Below are positions 16,120 to 24,983 of a DNA stretch of 33,702 nucleotides, one piece after another; within the stretch, counting starts at the first letter, position 1; each line of letters begins with the position of its first letter. The notes under the pieces are model-generated. The model searched no databases, had not been told where the DNA came from, and saw only the letters and a program-made list of their open reading frames with translations. The stretch comes from Planctomycetaceae bacterium (lineage in GTDB: Bacteria > Planctomycetota > Planctomycetia > Planctomycetales > Planctomycetaceae): contig JAKFVC010000028.1 in the NCBI GenBank assembly GCA_021732415.1, forward strand, positions 9,187 through 42,888, given 5' to 3'. The translations under genes and the position numbers were made by a program.

Positions 16120-16740
16120 ATGTCCGATGAACTTTCCACTCCGGTGGGCTCCAGTCAGATCGCTTATACGTTACGCGGAGATATCCTGTCGGGTCGCATC
16201 CCGGAAGGCTCGCGCTTAACTGAAGCTCAGTTGACCAAGCGTTTCGGCGTGGGGCGCGGGTTGATCCGCGAAGCTCTCCAACGCCTCTCGCTGCAGGGCC
16301 TGCTGGTGACGCGTCCCAACTGTGGGGCCATGGTCGCCCCGGAAGCTCCCCGTGAAATTCGGGGTCTGATCCTGCCGATTCGCAGGACGATTGAAGTCTA
16401 TGCATTGCGGATGGTGTTCGACGAGTTGAACGATGCGGACTTCAAGGCCTGGGACGAGATCGTCGAGAAGATGAAGGATGCTTGCGAACGAGCAGACCAT
16501 CATCAGATCGCGGAACTCGATATTGAATTCCACCATCTGCTAGTCCAACGAGCTGAGCAACCCGACTTGCTGGTGATCTGGGAAACTCTGGTCGGCCGCA
16601 TCCGGTCCCACTTTCTACGCAACCAACGCCGCTGCCCGAATCCCCTCGAGATTTACGAGGAACACCGTGATATCGTCAACTCATTCCGCACGGGAGACGT
16701 CCGGGCCGCGGTGAAGTTGCTCAAAGACAAGATCGATTAG
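16120..16740 (+). CDS. GntR family regulator, FadR/FCD subfamily
   Basis: A 206-residue transcription factor. Residues about 10-75 form a GntR winged helix (LRGDILSGRIPEGSRLTEAQL, then FGVGRGLIREALQRLSLQGL). Residues about 85-206 form an all-helical FCD ligand-binding domain (RRTIEVYALRM, DIEFHHLLV, EEHRDIVNSFRTGD). In FCD domains a metal is usually held by D and H of DxxFH, the H of EH, and a final H about 22 residues later. Here that last position is lysine (LLKDKID), and the protein ends there. ATG 16120 is chosen because the wHTH begins soon after it; no strong ribosome binding site. FCD regulators commonly control sugar-acid or organic-acid catabolism. The likely operator upstream recurs in the 27123 intergenic region. 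Confidence 0.9.
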   Translation: MSDELSTPVGSSQIAYTLRGDILSGRIPEGSRLTEAQLTKRFGVGRGLIREALQRLSLQGLLVTRPNCGAMVAPEAPREIRGLILPIRRTIEVYALRMVFDELNDADFKAWDEIVEKMKDACERADHHQIAELDIEFHHLLVQRAEQPDLLVIWETLVGRIRSHFLRNQRRCPNPLEIYEEHRDIVNSFRTGDVRAAVKLLKDKID

Positions 16741-16762
16741 ACGGTCCTCACGCGCGTGCAGA

Positions 16763-16910
16763 TGGGAGGGCGAGGCTCCCGCCGAGCCTAAGACGACCGC
16801 AGGTCGGCGTCCGCCGGAGGCCTCGTTTGTTGAGAAATGCCTCCGGCGGACTCCGAGCTAAAGCTCGCTTTAGGCTCGGCGGGGTACCCCCTGGGTCCCT
16901 CGCCCTCCCA
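16763..16910. repeat. 148-bp imperfect palindrome with inner GTCCGCCGGAGGC hairpin
   Basis: The outer left arm starts TGGGAGGGCGAGG and runs to GCCGAGCCTA (16763-16790). It pairs with 16871-16910, the right arm carrying about a 12-base insertion. The inner arms 16809-16821 and 16839-16851 are exact 13-bp complements. It fills the first half of the 301-base gap before the PSD1 gene; the second half (16911-17041) shows no recognised feature. The foot is not GTAG, so this is a different repeat class. Confidence 0.8.
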
Positions 16911-17041
16911 ACTTCATGGTTTCCCGCAAGGATACCGCAATTGTTTGGGCCGCGCCGTCGTGGTACGATTTTAGGTACGCATCAAAAAATGCTTACGAGA
17001 ATCCCGCCCACGCCCTGCATGCCTACCTGATCCGGATCAAA

Positions 17042-20000
17042 ATGGTGCTCCACTTGATACACCGATCGACTCTTGCCTCGACGATACTCTCCGTGATCTG
17101 TCTCGCCAGCGGTCTGTCAGCGACGTCCGCGTTTGCCGATGAAGCTAATGACCGCGTCGCGGCTGCCGCCGGGCAAATCTTGCAGACCCAGTGCGTGGGC
17201 TGCCATAGCGGTCAGTCGCCGCGTGGTGGGTTGAGTCTGCTGACGCGAGAAACACTTCTCAAAGGTGGAGAATCAGGTCCGGTCCTCGATCTGCAGCAAC
17301 CGGCCAAGAGTCGATTGCTGGAACTCGTCACGCATGCCGCCGAACCGGGTATGCCGTTTAAGAAACCGAAGCTTCCCGCCGAACAGCTTGAAATCCTGAC
17401 GGTGTGGGTCAAGGCGGGAGTGCCGTATGCGAAACCATTAGTACGCCCTGCGGATGACCAATGGTGGTCGCTGAAACCGCTCCTCAAACCGGCGATTCCC
17501 GAAGTTGCCGCTGAGTTTCGTGCGTGGCCATTGAACCCGGTCGATCAATTCGTCGCCGCTGCCTGGCCGGCCCGTCAACTCGGTCCGGCGCCGGTGGCTG
17601 ATAAGCGGACCCTCTTGCGTCGAATCTACTTCGATCTGATCGGACTGCCGCCGACTCCGGAAGAGATGAATGCATTCCTCGCGGATCAGGATCCTCTCGC
17701 GTACGAACATGTTGTGGAGCGGCTGCTGGACAATCCGCAGTATGGGGAACGCCGGGCTCGCTTCTGGATGGATCTGGTCCATTATGCAGAAACGCACGGT
17801 CACGATCAGGACCGTCCGCGGCCAAATTCCTGGCCGTACCGTGACTACTTGATTCGGTCGTTCAATCAGGACAAACCGTATGCCCGCTTCGTCCAGGAGC
17901 AAATCGCGGGAGATGCCTTGTGGCCCGATGAACCCGATGGCTATCCCGCAATGGGCATGCTGGCGGCGGGGCCTTGGGATGAGAGCTCTTTGAAGGACAT
18001 CCAGGAAGGAACGCTCGATCGTCAAATCGCCCGTTACCTCGATCGCGATGACATGGTCACGACCGCCATGTCGACGTTCGTCAGTTCGACCGTGCACTGT
18101 GCCCGTTGCCACGAGCACAAGTTTGATCCCATCTCCCAGGAAGAGTACTACCGTCTACAGGCGGTGTTCGCAGGGGTCGACAAGGGCGAGCGTCCTTTCG
18201 ACCCAGATCCCGCGGCCGCCAGGCAGCGGCAGTCTCTACAGGCCCAAGTTGCGGCCTTGCCGATGCAGATCGAGAAGCTCGATCCGAGCCTCTTCACCAC
18301 GGAGCAACAAGCCGCAGTGACTGCGTGGGAGGCACGGATCAAGTCCGCGATTTCCCCGTGGACGATCCTCAGCCCGGAGTCGATGAAATCCGAGCAGGGC
18401 TCTACTCTGACGAAACAGCCTGACGGATCCTATCTGGCATCGGGCTCCCGTCCGGAGAAAGACGTCTACGTACTCACTTCTCCCGTCGATCTGCCCCGCG
18501 TGACGGGGCTACGTCTGGAGCTGTTGCTCGATGACAGTCTGGCCCACAAGGGTCCTGGTCGCCAGGACAACGGGAATCTGCACCTCAGTGAAGTGACCGT
18601 TACCGCGGCACCGCGTAATAATCCCACCGCGACCAAGCCCGTGAAACTGGTTCGCCCACGTGCCGACTTCAATCAACAGGGCTGGTCGATTGAGATGGCT
18701 CTCGACGGCAACCCGGGAACCGCCTGGGGCATCTATCCCGAGGTTAGCAAGTCACACCTCGCCGTCATGGAATTCGCCGAACCGATCACGATCGAAGGGG
18801 GCGCCATTCTGACGGTGCGACTGGAACAAGTCCACGGCGGAGGCCACTTGATCGGCCGACCGCGGATTGCAGTGACGGACCTCTCGACGCCCCTTCCGTT
18901 GACGTCTGAGGTGTTGCCCTCGCAGATCAGCGATATCCTGAAAGTCGATCCGGCTCAACGCACCCCCGCGCAACGTGCGACCCTGACTGGCTTCGTGATC
19001 AATCTGCGTCTGGAGCAGCAACGCGCGGCCTTGCCAGCACAGCAGTTTGTGTATGCAGCCTCGAGTTCCATCCGGCCGGAAGGAGGCTTCGTCCCGACAA
19101 AAATGCCGCGGATGATCCAGGTCCTCAAGCGCGGCGATATCCGCAATCCGCTGAAGGAAGTTACACCGGGGACCATGTCGTGTCTCCCGAATCTGTCGGG
19201 GGAACTGGCCGTCAGCGATCTGACGCGCGAACAACCGCGCCGCATGGCGTTGGCCAAGTGGCTTGCCGATCCGGAGAACGTCCTCACCTGGCGATCGATC
19301 GTCAATCGCATCTGGCAACAGCACTTCGGCCGCGGCCTGGTCGACACACCGAACGATTTCGGACGGATGGGATCTCTCCCCACGCATCCTGAGTTGCTCG
19401 ATTGGCTGGCCGTCACCTTCCGTGATCAAGGTGGTTCATTCAAGGAACTGGACCGGCTGCTCGTCACGAGTGCCACCTATCGCCAGTCGTCCCATTCTCA
19501 ACCAGCCTACGCGGCACTCGACGTCGACGCCCGGTACTTGTGGAGAATGCCCCGCACGCGTTTGGATGCGGAATCGGTGCGTGACGCAGTGTTACAGGTC
19601 ACGGGGAAGCTCGACCCGAAAATGGGAGGCCCATCGGTCAAGCAGTTCATTCAATCACCCGGAATCCATGTTACGCCGATGGTTGACTATCTCGGCTATG
19701 ATGTCGACCATCCGGACAACTATCGGCGGAGCGTGTATCGCTTCATCTTCCGCACGATCCCCGACCCATTCATGGAAGCTCTCGACTGTGCCGACGCGTC
19801 GCAACTGACGCCCATCCGCAACACGTCAATCACCGCGCTGCAAGCTCTTGCCACACTCAACAACCGCCTGATGGTGAGACAATCCGAGCATCTCGCCGAC
19901 CGCCTGACGCGCGAAGCAACGGGCCTGCCCGCCCAAGTCACTCGTCTCTACGAACTGGTCCTCAACCGCCCGCCGACTGAACAAGAACAGCAATCGGTAG

Positions 20001-20080
20001 TCCAACACGCCACACAATTCGGCCTCGCAAACGCCTGCCGCGTGTTGTTGAACTGCAATGAATTCTTATTTGTGAACTAG
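17042..20080 (+). CDS. PSD1 protein: signal peptide, cytochrome-type PSCyt1, DUF1549, DUF1553
   Basis: 1012 residues. The first 33 are a Sec-type signal (LASTILSVICLASGLSATSAFA). A planctomycete cytochrome-type domain follows, with heme-binding motif CVGCH at residues 51-55. DUF1549 (about 160-380) starts NPVDQFVAAAW and includes [11 protein letters not shown] and a second CxxCH, CARCH at 353-357. A middle beta-rich segment (about 440-640) contains DDSLAHKGPGRQDNGNLHLSE. DUF1553 (about 735-985) contains VNRIWQQHFGRGLV and [14 protein letters not shown]. The family is planctomycete-specific and its activity is unproven; export to the periplasm-like compartment and covalent heme are expected from the motifs. 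ATG 17042 begins the signal peptide. An upstream in-frame ATG at 16916 would bury it. No DUF1501 partner is adjacent. It converges with the tyrosine kinase gene, with only 5 bases between stops. Confidence 0.93.
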   Translation: MVLHLIHRSTLASTILSVICLASGLSATSAFADEANDRVAAAAGQILQTQCVGCHSGQSPRGGLSLLTRETLLKGGESGPVLDLQQPAKSRLLELVTHAAEPGMPFKKPKLPAEQLEILTVWVKAGVPYAKPLVRPADDQWWSLKPLLKPAIPEVAAEFRAWPLNPVDQFVAAAWPARQLGPAPVADKRTLLRRIYFDLIGLPPTPEEMNAFLADQDPLAYEHVVERLLDNPQYGERRARFWMDLVHYAETHGHDQDRPRPNSWPYRDYLIRSFNQDKPYARFVQEQIAGDALWPDEPDGYPAMGMLAAGPWDESSLKDIQEGTLDRQIARYLDRDDMVTTAMSTFVSSTVHCARCHEHKFDPISQEEYYRLQAVFAGVDKGERPFDPDPAAARQRQSLQAQVAALPMQIEKLDPSLFTTEQQAAVTAWEARIKSAISPWTILSPESMKSEQGSTLTKQPDGSYLASGSRPEKDVYVLTSPVDLPRVTGLRLELLLDDSLAHKGPGRQDNGNLHLSEVTVTAAPRNNPTATKPVKLVRPRADFNQQGWSIEMALDGNPGTAWGIYPEVSKSHLAVMEFAEPITIEGGAILTVRLEQVHGGGHLIGRPRIAVTDLSTPLPLTSEVLPSQISDILKVDPAQRTPAQRATLTGFVINLRLEQQRAALPAQQFVYAASSSIRPEGGFVPTKMPRMIQVLKRGDIRNPLKEVTPGTMSCLPNLSGELAVSDLTREQPRRMALAKWLADPENVLTWRSIVNRIWQQHFGRGLVDTPNDFGRMGSLPTHPELLDWLAVTFRDQGGSFKELDRLLVTSATYRQSSHSQPAYAALDVDARYLWRMPRTRLDAESVRDAVLQVTGKLDPKMGGPSVKQFIQSPGIHVTPMVDYLGYDVDHPDNYRRSVYRFIFRTIPDPFMEALDCADASQLTPIRNTSITALQALATLNNRLMVRQSEHLADRLTREATGLPAQVTRLYELVLNRPPTEQEQQSVVQHATQFGLANACRVLLNCNEFLFVN

Positions 20081-20085
20081 GGCGT

Positions 20086-22473
20086 CTACTTCCGCATCCA
20101 TGACGCAGCCAGCTGCGGCGCCGGAGTGGTAACCGGGGATACCGTGACCGGGGTGGGTGCTAACTGACCAGACGCGGTGGGTGTCTCGTGGTAGGCGCCA
20201 CCGTACAGTTTCGTATCGGCGTTCGGGACGTCATTGATGACCGTGCCGATGATGTTGACGCCTAATGCGGACAGCGTCTCGCAGCCGTTGCGAATTGTCG
20301 TGATCTTGTTCTTGCCCAACCGTACCACCATCAGCAGCACGTCGACTCGACTGGCGACGACGCTGGGATCGCTGACGGCCATCATGGGAGGCGTGTCGAT
20401 GATGATGTAGTCGTATTCCGAACGCAACTCGTTCACCATTCGTTCGAATGCCATGTTTCCCAGTAGCTCAGCCGGATTCGCGGGGGGCATGCCAGCCGAT
20501 AGGATATGCAGTCCGGCAATCTCGCAGGTCTGCACGGCGTTCTCGAACTGGATTTCTCCCAGCGCCACATCGCTCAGGCCGACCTCGTGGCGCAGATGGA
20601 ACATCTGATGCACCTTGGGGCAGCGCATATCTGCGTCAATCAGCAGCACCTTTTTCCCAGCATGCGCCATGGCCAGGGCCAGGTTCGCCGCCACGGTAGT
20701 CTTGCCATCCTGAGGTTCCGGACTGGTAATCTGAATCACCTTATGACCGGCCCTCTGGCAACGGAAGAACAGGGCCGTACGGATACTCCGATAAGCTTCC
20801 GCTTCGTGTGAGCCGGGTCGCGTAATGTAAAACAGGGTCGGCTCCATATCGGGTCTGGCCCGAGCGGCGGACTGCAGACTGCCGGGTGTGAAGGTGGGGA
20901 CCTGCCCCAGAACCGACAGCCCCAATTGTGTCCGCATGTCGTCGGCTGACTTCAGTCGGTTATCCGACATCGCCAGGAAATAGGACAATCCAAACGCCAG
21001 TGCAAAGCCGAGTGCCCCGCCCAGGCCCAGGCATTGAATCATCCGCTTCTTGGATTTCTCCGTGAAGACCGGAGCGATTTGTTCCAGCTTATAACCTTCG
21101 TCATCGACCACCATGCGTGCTCGATCCAAGCGATTCGTTTCCTCGACGTGCAACAACCGCATGCGGCGGATGTCGTCGTTGAACTGTTGATCGGTCGTCA
21201 AGAAATGGTCGAACTTCTTCGCATCTTTATTTGCGTCTTCGAAGACGGTGGTCAGCTCGATGTCGCGATTCTGGAGTTGCTGGAGATGATAGCGCAGTGA
21301 CAATTGGAATACGGCTATGGCATCGGTGGGAGCAATCACTTCCGGCACCCCGTCGGGCCCCTTGGCAATGGTTTCTTCGGGCAGGATGACTCCCTGCCGG
21401 CGGTAGAATTCCCTCACATTTTTAATGTTCTGTCGAACAGTCATCAATGCGTAGTAACGCGGACCAAATCCGGCACGCACCAGTTTGGCTTCTTCCATCA
21501 TCAGAGGAATCAACGTCGACTGTAAGGCGGAGATCTGACCCCCGTTCTCGCCCCCCAGACCTGCAGCTGCGGCGCCCCCTTCCAACTGCATCATCTTGCG
21601 AGCGAGGATTTCGAGCTTGTCCCGCGGTTCTCCCTTTTGGATGGCTTCGTCCAAGGCTGCGATCTTCGATTTCACTTCGGTGATTTCCGCCCGATTTTTA
21701 CGTCGTTCGGCTTCGTATTCCAGGACTCGTTGCTGATAGACGTTGGTCGTATCTCCCGCCTGACCGTTGGCGCCGGCCGGCGCTTTCCAGATCAGCGGCG
21801 CGACTTGGCGAAAAGCCTGGTATTCTTTTTCTTTGGTCTTGATATCCTTCCACAGACTGTCCGCCGCCGCACGAATCGAATCGACCGAATCTTCACCATG
21901 ACGTTTCCGGGTCGATATGAGATAGTCGTTGTACGAATCGATGATGGCAGTCAGAATCTCCCGGGCGTCGCTTTCGTTGCCCCAGTTAAACGTCAGATCA
22001 AGGACATTCAGGGTCGATTTTTCCTGTCCGCCAATACGACGGACTTTGAGTGCATCGATGATTTCCCGATCTGGTTCGTCTTCGCCACGCAGCGATTTCA
22101 GCTTATCGAGGTGATGCTTCTTGATCGCGGGGCCGACGACCTTGGGACTCATGATGAGATGAATGTGCTCGGCCCGATCACCCATGGCGGAGGCACTGCG
22201 ATCGTCATCGTTAGCAGCCTGCTTGGGGATCTTTTTCTCAACGATGATACGCGCAGACGCATCAAACGTCGGGCCCAGCTTGAGCAAGGCGAGAAAACCC
22301 AGGAGCAACCCGATTCCCGCGCCGCCCAATATCCACCATTTGGCCCCCATGGCCACCGACCAGATATCGGGATGGCTGGAGGCCGTGGCGGCGGGGCTCG
22401 ATCCAAACACCGGCAGAGTGTCCGCGGTGTAATCGGATGCGGGAGAGGGCGTAACAGGGTTTCTCGTACTCAC
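20086..22473 (-). CDS. Wzc-like polysaccharide co-polymerase with BY-kinase domain
   Basis: 795 residues. It combines a Wzz-type chain-length region with a cytoplasmic tyrosine autokinase, as in Wzc, and would control exopolysaccharide polymerisation and export. Transmembrane helices lie near 43-68 and 477-500, flanking a long coiled coil. The kinase has Walker A SPEPQDGKTT (K591), Walker A' LLIDADMR (D613, D615) and Walker B YIIIDTPP (D693). The C-terminal tail has only two clustered tyrosines (KLYGGAYHETP), fewer than most BY-kinases. GTG 22473 is preferred because AGAGGA lies at 22483-22488 with 9-base spacing. The epimerase gene lies upstream on the same strand, separated by a terminator-like hairpin. 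The two form a polysaccharide locus. Confidence 0.9.
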   Translation of the reverse strand: MSTRNPVTPSPASDYTADTLPVFGSSPAATASSHPDIWSVAMGAKWWILGGAGIGLLLGFLALLKLGPTFDASARIIVEKKIPKQAANDDDRSASAMGDRAEHIHLIMSPKVVGPAIKKHHLDKLKSLRGEDEPDREIIDALKVRRIGGQEKSTLNVLDLTFNWGNESDAREILTAIIDSYNDYLISTRKRHGEDSVDSIRAAADSLWKDIKTKEKEYQAFRQVAPLIWKAPAGANGQAGDTTNVYQQRVLEYEAERRKNRAEITEVKSKIAALDEAIQKGEPRDKLEILARKMMQLEGGAAAAGLGGENGGQISALQSTLIPLMMEEAKLVRAGFGPRYYALMTVRQNIKNVREFYRRQGVILPEETIAKGPDGVPEVIAPTDAIAVFQLSLRYHLQQLQNRDIELTTVFEDANKDAKKFDHFLTTDQQFNDDIRRMRLLHVEETNRLDRARMVVDDEGYKLEQIAPVFTEKSKKRMIQCLGLGGALGFALAFGLSYFLAMSDNRLKSADDMRTQLGLSVLGQVPTFTPGSLQSAARARPDMEPTLFYITRPGSHEAEAYRSIRTALFFRCQRAGHKVIQITSPEPQDGKTTVAANLALAMAHAGKKVLLIDADMRCPKVHQMFHLRHEVGLSDVALGEIQFENAVQTCEIAGLHILSAGMPPANPAELLGNMAFERMVNELRSEYDYIIIDTPPMMAVSDPSVVASRVDVLLMVVRLGKNKITTIRNGCETLSALGVNIIGTVINDVPNADTKLYGGAYHETPTASGQLAPTPVTVSPVTTPAPQLAASWMRK

Positions 22474-22482
22474 GGCAACAGA

Positions 22483-22488
22483 TCCTCT
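22483..22488 (-). promoter_or_regulatory. Ribosome binding site that fixes the tyrosine kinase GTG start
   Basis: AGAGGA on the minus strand, 9 bases before GTG 22473. It favours this start over the TTG at 22521. Confidence 0.65.
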
Positions 22489-22575
22489 AACAGGCCGTCC
22501 GTTGGCCGCTGGGCTCCTCAAGCATTATTGGTTTGCGGTAAAGTGAACTTCTTTAAATGGTCCAACTCTCGTTAC

Positions 22576-22621
22576 AAAAAATCTTAGCTCCCCTCGCCCT
22601 GGTACTCCGGGGAGAGGGGAG
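22576..22621 (-). terminator. Terminator-like hairpin after the epimerase gene
   Basis: On the minus strand CTCCCCTC at 22621-22614 pairs with GAGGGGAG at 22595-22588, the stem extending inward with mismatches. It is followed by CTAAG and six Ts (22581-22576). It lies 25 bases after the epimerase stop and before the tyrosine kinase. The stem also resembles a CCCCTCGCCC-type interspersed repeat. Confidence 0.6.
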
Positions 22622-22645
22622 ATGGTTTGGCGTCTAAAACTGTGG

Positions 22646-23617
22646 TCAGGCTCGGCACGTTTCCAGCTTTTTTTGCGAATTGAGATGCTGCTGGACGTAG
22701 TACTCAACGGTCCGTCGCAAGCCCTCTCGCAGATCGATTTCAACCTTGTATCCGAGGTCTTCCTGAGCCCGATGGATATCGGCCCACGAATGTTTCACGT
22801 CCCCAACACGCTCGGGTCCGAAATTCGGAGCGAACGGTTTTCCGAGGAACGTGCAGATCTCTTTCAGCAACTCCAGCAGGGTGATCGAACCGCCACACGC
22901 CACGTTGTAAACCTTCCCCGACACGCCGCTCGCATTGGCCGCCAGCAGATTGGCCGAGACCACATTGGCCACGTAGGTGAAGTCGCGGGATTGTTCGCCG
23001 TCTCCGTAAATCGTCGGCTGACGGTCAGCCAGCAAGGCGGAAATGAACAGCGGAATCACCGCCGAGTACGGGCTGTTCGGATCTTGGCGCGGTCCGAACA
23101 CATTGAAGTAACGAATGCGGACCGTCTCCAGGCTGTAGCAGGCAGCAAACGCTTCCAGATACAGTTCGCCTGCCAGCTTGGCCGCGGCGTAGGGCGACAA
23201 CGGAGCCGGCAGTTGGGTCTCTGTCTTGGGCATGATCGGTGAGTTGCCATAGGCGCTGCTCGACGCGGCATAGACCACGCGTCGGACGCCGGCCTGGCGA
23301 CAGGCATCCAACAACGTGACAGTTCCCGTCACGCAGGCGTGATGTGTGTCCAGCGGATGAGCGATACTACGCGGAACCGAGGCCAGAGCTCCCTGATGGA
23401 AGACGACTTCAATGCCGTCGACGGCTCGGGCCACCCGCTCTGCATCCTGCAAATCTCCTTGGACGAACTCGACGCGGTCACCCAAATGGACCAGATTGTC
23501 GAGCGAACCAGTGCTGAGATTATCCAGCACGCGGACAGTTTCGCCCTGTGCCACCAGTCGTTCGGCAATGTGCGATCCAATAAATCCAGCGCCACCGGTG
23601 ACCAGATACTTCGTCAC
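22646..23617 (-). CDS. NAD-dependent epimerase/dehydratase (UDP-sugar 4-epimerase type)
   Basis: 323 residues, extended short-chain dehydrogenase/reductase. The NAD-binding [10 protein letters not shown] is at residues 7-16. YAASSSAYG and [13 protein letters not shown] supply the catalytic Ser, Tyr and Lys. [21 protein letters not shown] and [12 protein letters not shown] are typical of UDP-GlcNAc/UDP-glucose C4-epimerases such as WbpP or CapI types. GTG 23617 is selected because AAGGAA lies at 23625-23630 with 7-base spacing and the fold begins right there. It is next to the Wzc-like kinase, so it likely supplies an epimerised nucleotide sugar for surface polysaccharide. The exact substrate cannot be read from sequence. 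Confidence 0.9.
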   Translation of the reverse strand: MTKYLVTGGAGFIGSHIAERLVAQGETVRVLDNLSTGSLDNLVHLGDRVEFVQGDLQDAERVARAVDGIEVVFHQGALASVPRSIAHPLDTHHACVTGTVTLLDACRQAGVRRVVYAASSSAYGNSPIMPKTETQLPAPLSPYAAAKLAGELYLEAFAACYSLETVRIRYFNVFGPRQDPNSPYSAVIPLFISALLADRQPTIYGDGEQSRDFTYVANVVSANLLAANASGVSGKVYNVACGGSITLLELLKEICTFLGKPFAPNFGPERVGDVKHSWADIHRAQEDLGYKVEIDLREGLRRTVEYYVQQHLNSQKKLETCRA

Positions 23618-24004
23618 GTTCAATTTCCTTCGTTGAGATTTTGGGATGCCAGCCTGCGCATTCTGAGACCTTACCGGAAATGTAGCATTCAAAACGGCAA
23701 CACGAAGATGAGATTCCTCGACACGTTGCCGGAACGCGACACCCGGTCACGCCGAATCGGGCGACAGGCTTGTTGAGAGAATCCGCAACGCACTGATAAA
23801 TAATAACTTGCGACTCTTGCCCAGAGGATTTGAGGGTCCTGCCGCAACATGAGACCGAAACGGAAAAATCCCCGAAATCTGCGTTCTAGATCTATTTACA
23901 TAGACAAATAGAGGGAACTCGCGATTCAATAGGGGCAGAGTTTGCAGCGTGATTCGCACGCCGCAGTGTCTAGAACCCGGTTGAAAAACTCGAAGTCTTG
24001 CGTC
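23618..24004. other. Divergent intergenic region between epimerase and sigma factor genes
   Basis: No gene is seen in these 387 bases. They must hold promoters for both divergent genes. A weak candidate on the plus strand is TTGAGA at 23773-23778 with TAAATA at 23797-23802 (18-base spacing). A small inverted repeat, CTATTT at 23892-23897 with AAATAG at 23906-23911, lies in an AT-rich patch. Neither is convincing alone. Confidence 0.35.
23625..23630 (-). promoter_or_regulatory. Ribosome binding site that fixes the epimerase GTG start
   Basis: AAGGAA on the minus strand, 7 bases before GTG 23617. This supports GTG 23617 over the upstream in-frame start near 23692. Confidence 0.7.
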
Positions 24005-24574
24005 ATGCCAGTCCCTGAGACGACTCTGGCGAAACAGGTGGCCATCTACGCCCTGCAGTTGGGGCGCGGAAATCTTGTGGCTTTGGGGAAGCTGTACGAC
24101 TTGACCGCCGAGCGTTTGATCCGCTACTCGAAGACGCTGACTCGCAATACGTCGGATGCCGAAGACGCTCTGCAGGCGGCCATGTGTCGGGTCTCGCAGT
24201 ATCCCGATCAGCTCGCCAAGTCGGAATTTCCCTGGGCCTACTTTCTGAAGATCGTCCGCAACGAAACGTTGAAGGTGATCCAGCGTCGCCCCGTAGTAAC
24301 TGCCGCAACGGAATCAAACCTCGTCTGGTCGGTCGATGAGCCGGGCTTGGAACGGGAAGAGAATGCCGCGTGTGTCCGCGCCGCCTTGCAGCGATTGCCC
24401 GCCGAACAAGCCGAGGTTGTTGTCTTGAAGATTTGGGAAGCGATGACGTTTGCCGAGATCGCCGTCGTCTTGGGGGAATCCCAGAACACGGTGGCCAGCC
24501 GGTATCGCTACGCCATTGAGAAGTTGACTCGTATCCTGGAGCCCCTGGCTCGCGAGGAGTCTGCTCATGGCTAG
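24005..24574 (+). CDS. ECF-like sigma-70 family RNA polymerase sigma factor
   Basis: 189 residues. Region 2 lies at about 25-95 (LYDLTAERLIRYSKTLTRN, SDAEDALQAAMCRV, FPWAYFLKIVRNETL, VIQRR). Region 4 is at about 125-180 (ALQRLPAEQAEVVVLKIWE, MTFAEIAVVLGESQNTVASRY, then RYAIEKL). No region 1.1 or 3 is present, as in extracytoplasmic-function sigma factors. ATG 24005 is chosen; the frame is open from 23942 but nothing upstream looks like protein. The next gene starts inside this one: its ATG is 8 bases before the end of the TAG stop, which suggests translational coupling. The partner would be expected to act with the sigma factor. ECF group and target promoter are unknown. Confidence 0.88.
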   Translation: MPVPETTLAKQVAIYALQLGRGNLVALGKLYDLTAERLIRYSKTLTRNTSDAEDALQAAMCRVSQYPDQLAKSEFPWAYFLKIVRNETLKVIQRRPVVTAATESNLVWSVDEPGLEREENAACVRAALQRLPAEQAEVVVLKIWEAMTFAEIAVVLGESQNTVASRYRYAIEKLTRILEPLAREESAHG

Positions 24575-24983
24575 CCCCAGTCGCAATGCGATGTCACGCA
24601 CGGAAGAATGGCTGCGGAGCCATGAAGAGTGGCCGGTCCCCAACGACGACCTGCGAGCCAAGATCATCCGCACGGCCAGTTCGGCTCAAGTGCAGGCGCA
24701 GGGGAAGAACCGTTCGCAAACTGTGCTGGTGATGTGCGTCGTGTTCTGTGGTGCCGTTACCTGGATCATGCAGGACATCGCGGGCGGCATGCAGGATCCG
24801 CAGTCGTCCGCCTTGCTGGCAGTCGCCGATGATGGCTGGGCCCGCCCGATTGATCAACAAGTTCAGTTTCTCACGACCAGCCAGCCTCATCGCAGTTACG
24901 ACTGGGCCTTGGTTCAAGCTCATATGGCCTGGCGCCAAGTCGTGTTGCAGCGTCTGACGAATCCGTTCTGGCAATCGCTGTAG
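24567..24983 (+). CDS. Small membrane protein coupled to the sigma factor
   Basis: 138 residues of no family I recognise. The N-terminal 45 residues are hydrophilic (SRTEEWLRSHEEWPVPNDDLRAK fragments around W15 and W22). One hydrophobic helix lies at about 50-72 (TVLVMCVVFCGAVTWIM), and an about 65-residue C-terminal part contains several tryptophans. The single-helix topology, the position after an ECF-like sigma factor and the 8-base overlap are what an anti-sigma factor would show. But the zinc motif HxxxCxxC of ZAS-type anti-sigmas is absent, so that role is a guess from context. The TAG stop at 24981 lies in the GTAG foot of the REP-like hairpin at 24980. Confidence 0.7.
   Translation: MASPSRNAMSRTEEWLRSHEEWPVPNDDLRAKIIRTASSAQVQAQGKNRSQTVLVMCVVFCGAVTWIMQDIAGGMQDPQSSALLAVADDGWARPIDQQVQFLTTSQPHRSYDWALVQAHMAWRQVVLQRLTNPFWQSL

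Noticed and set aside
21637-22587. 316-residue open frame antisense to the tyrosine kinase
   Set aside because: It overlaps the Wzc-like gene, whose motifs are unambiguous.
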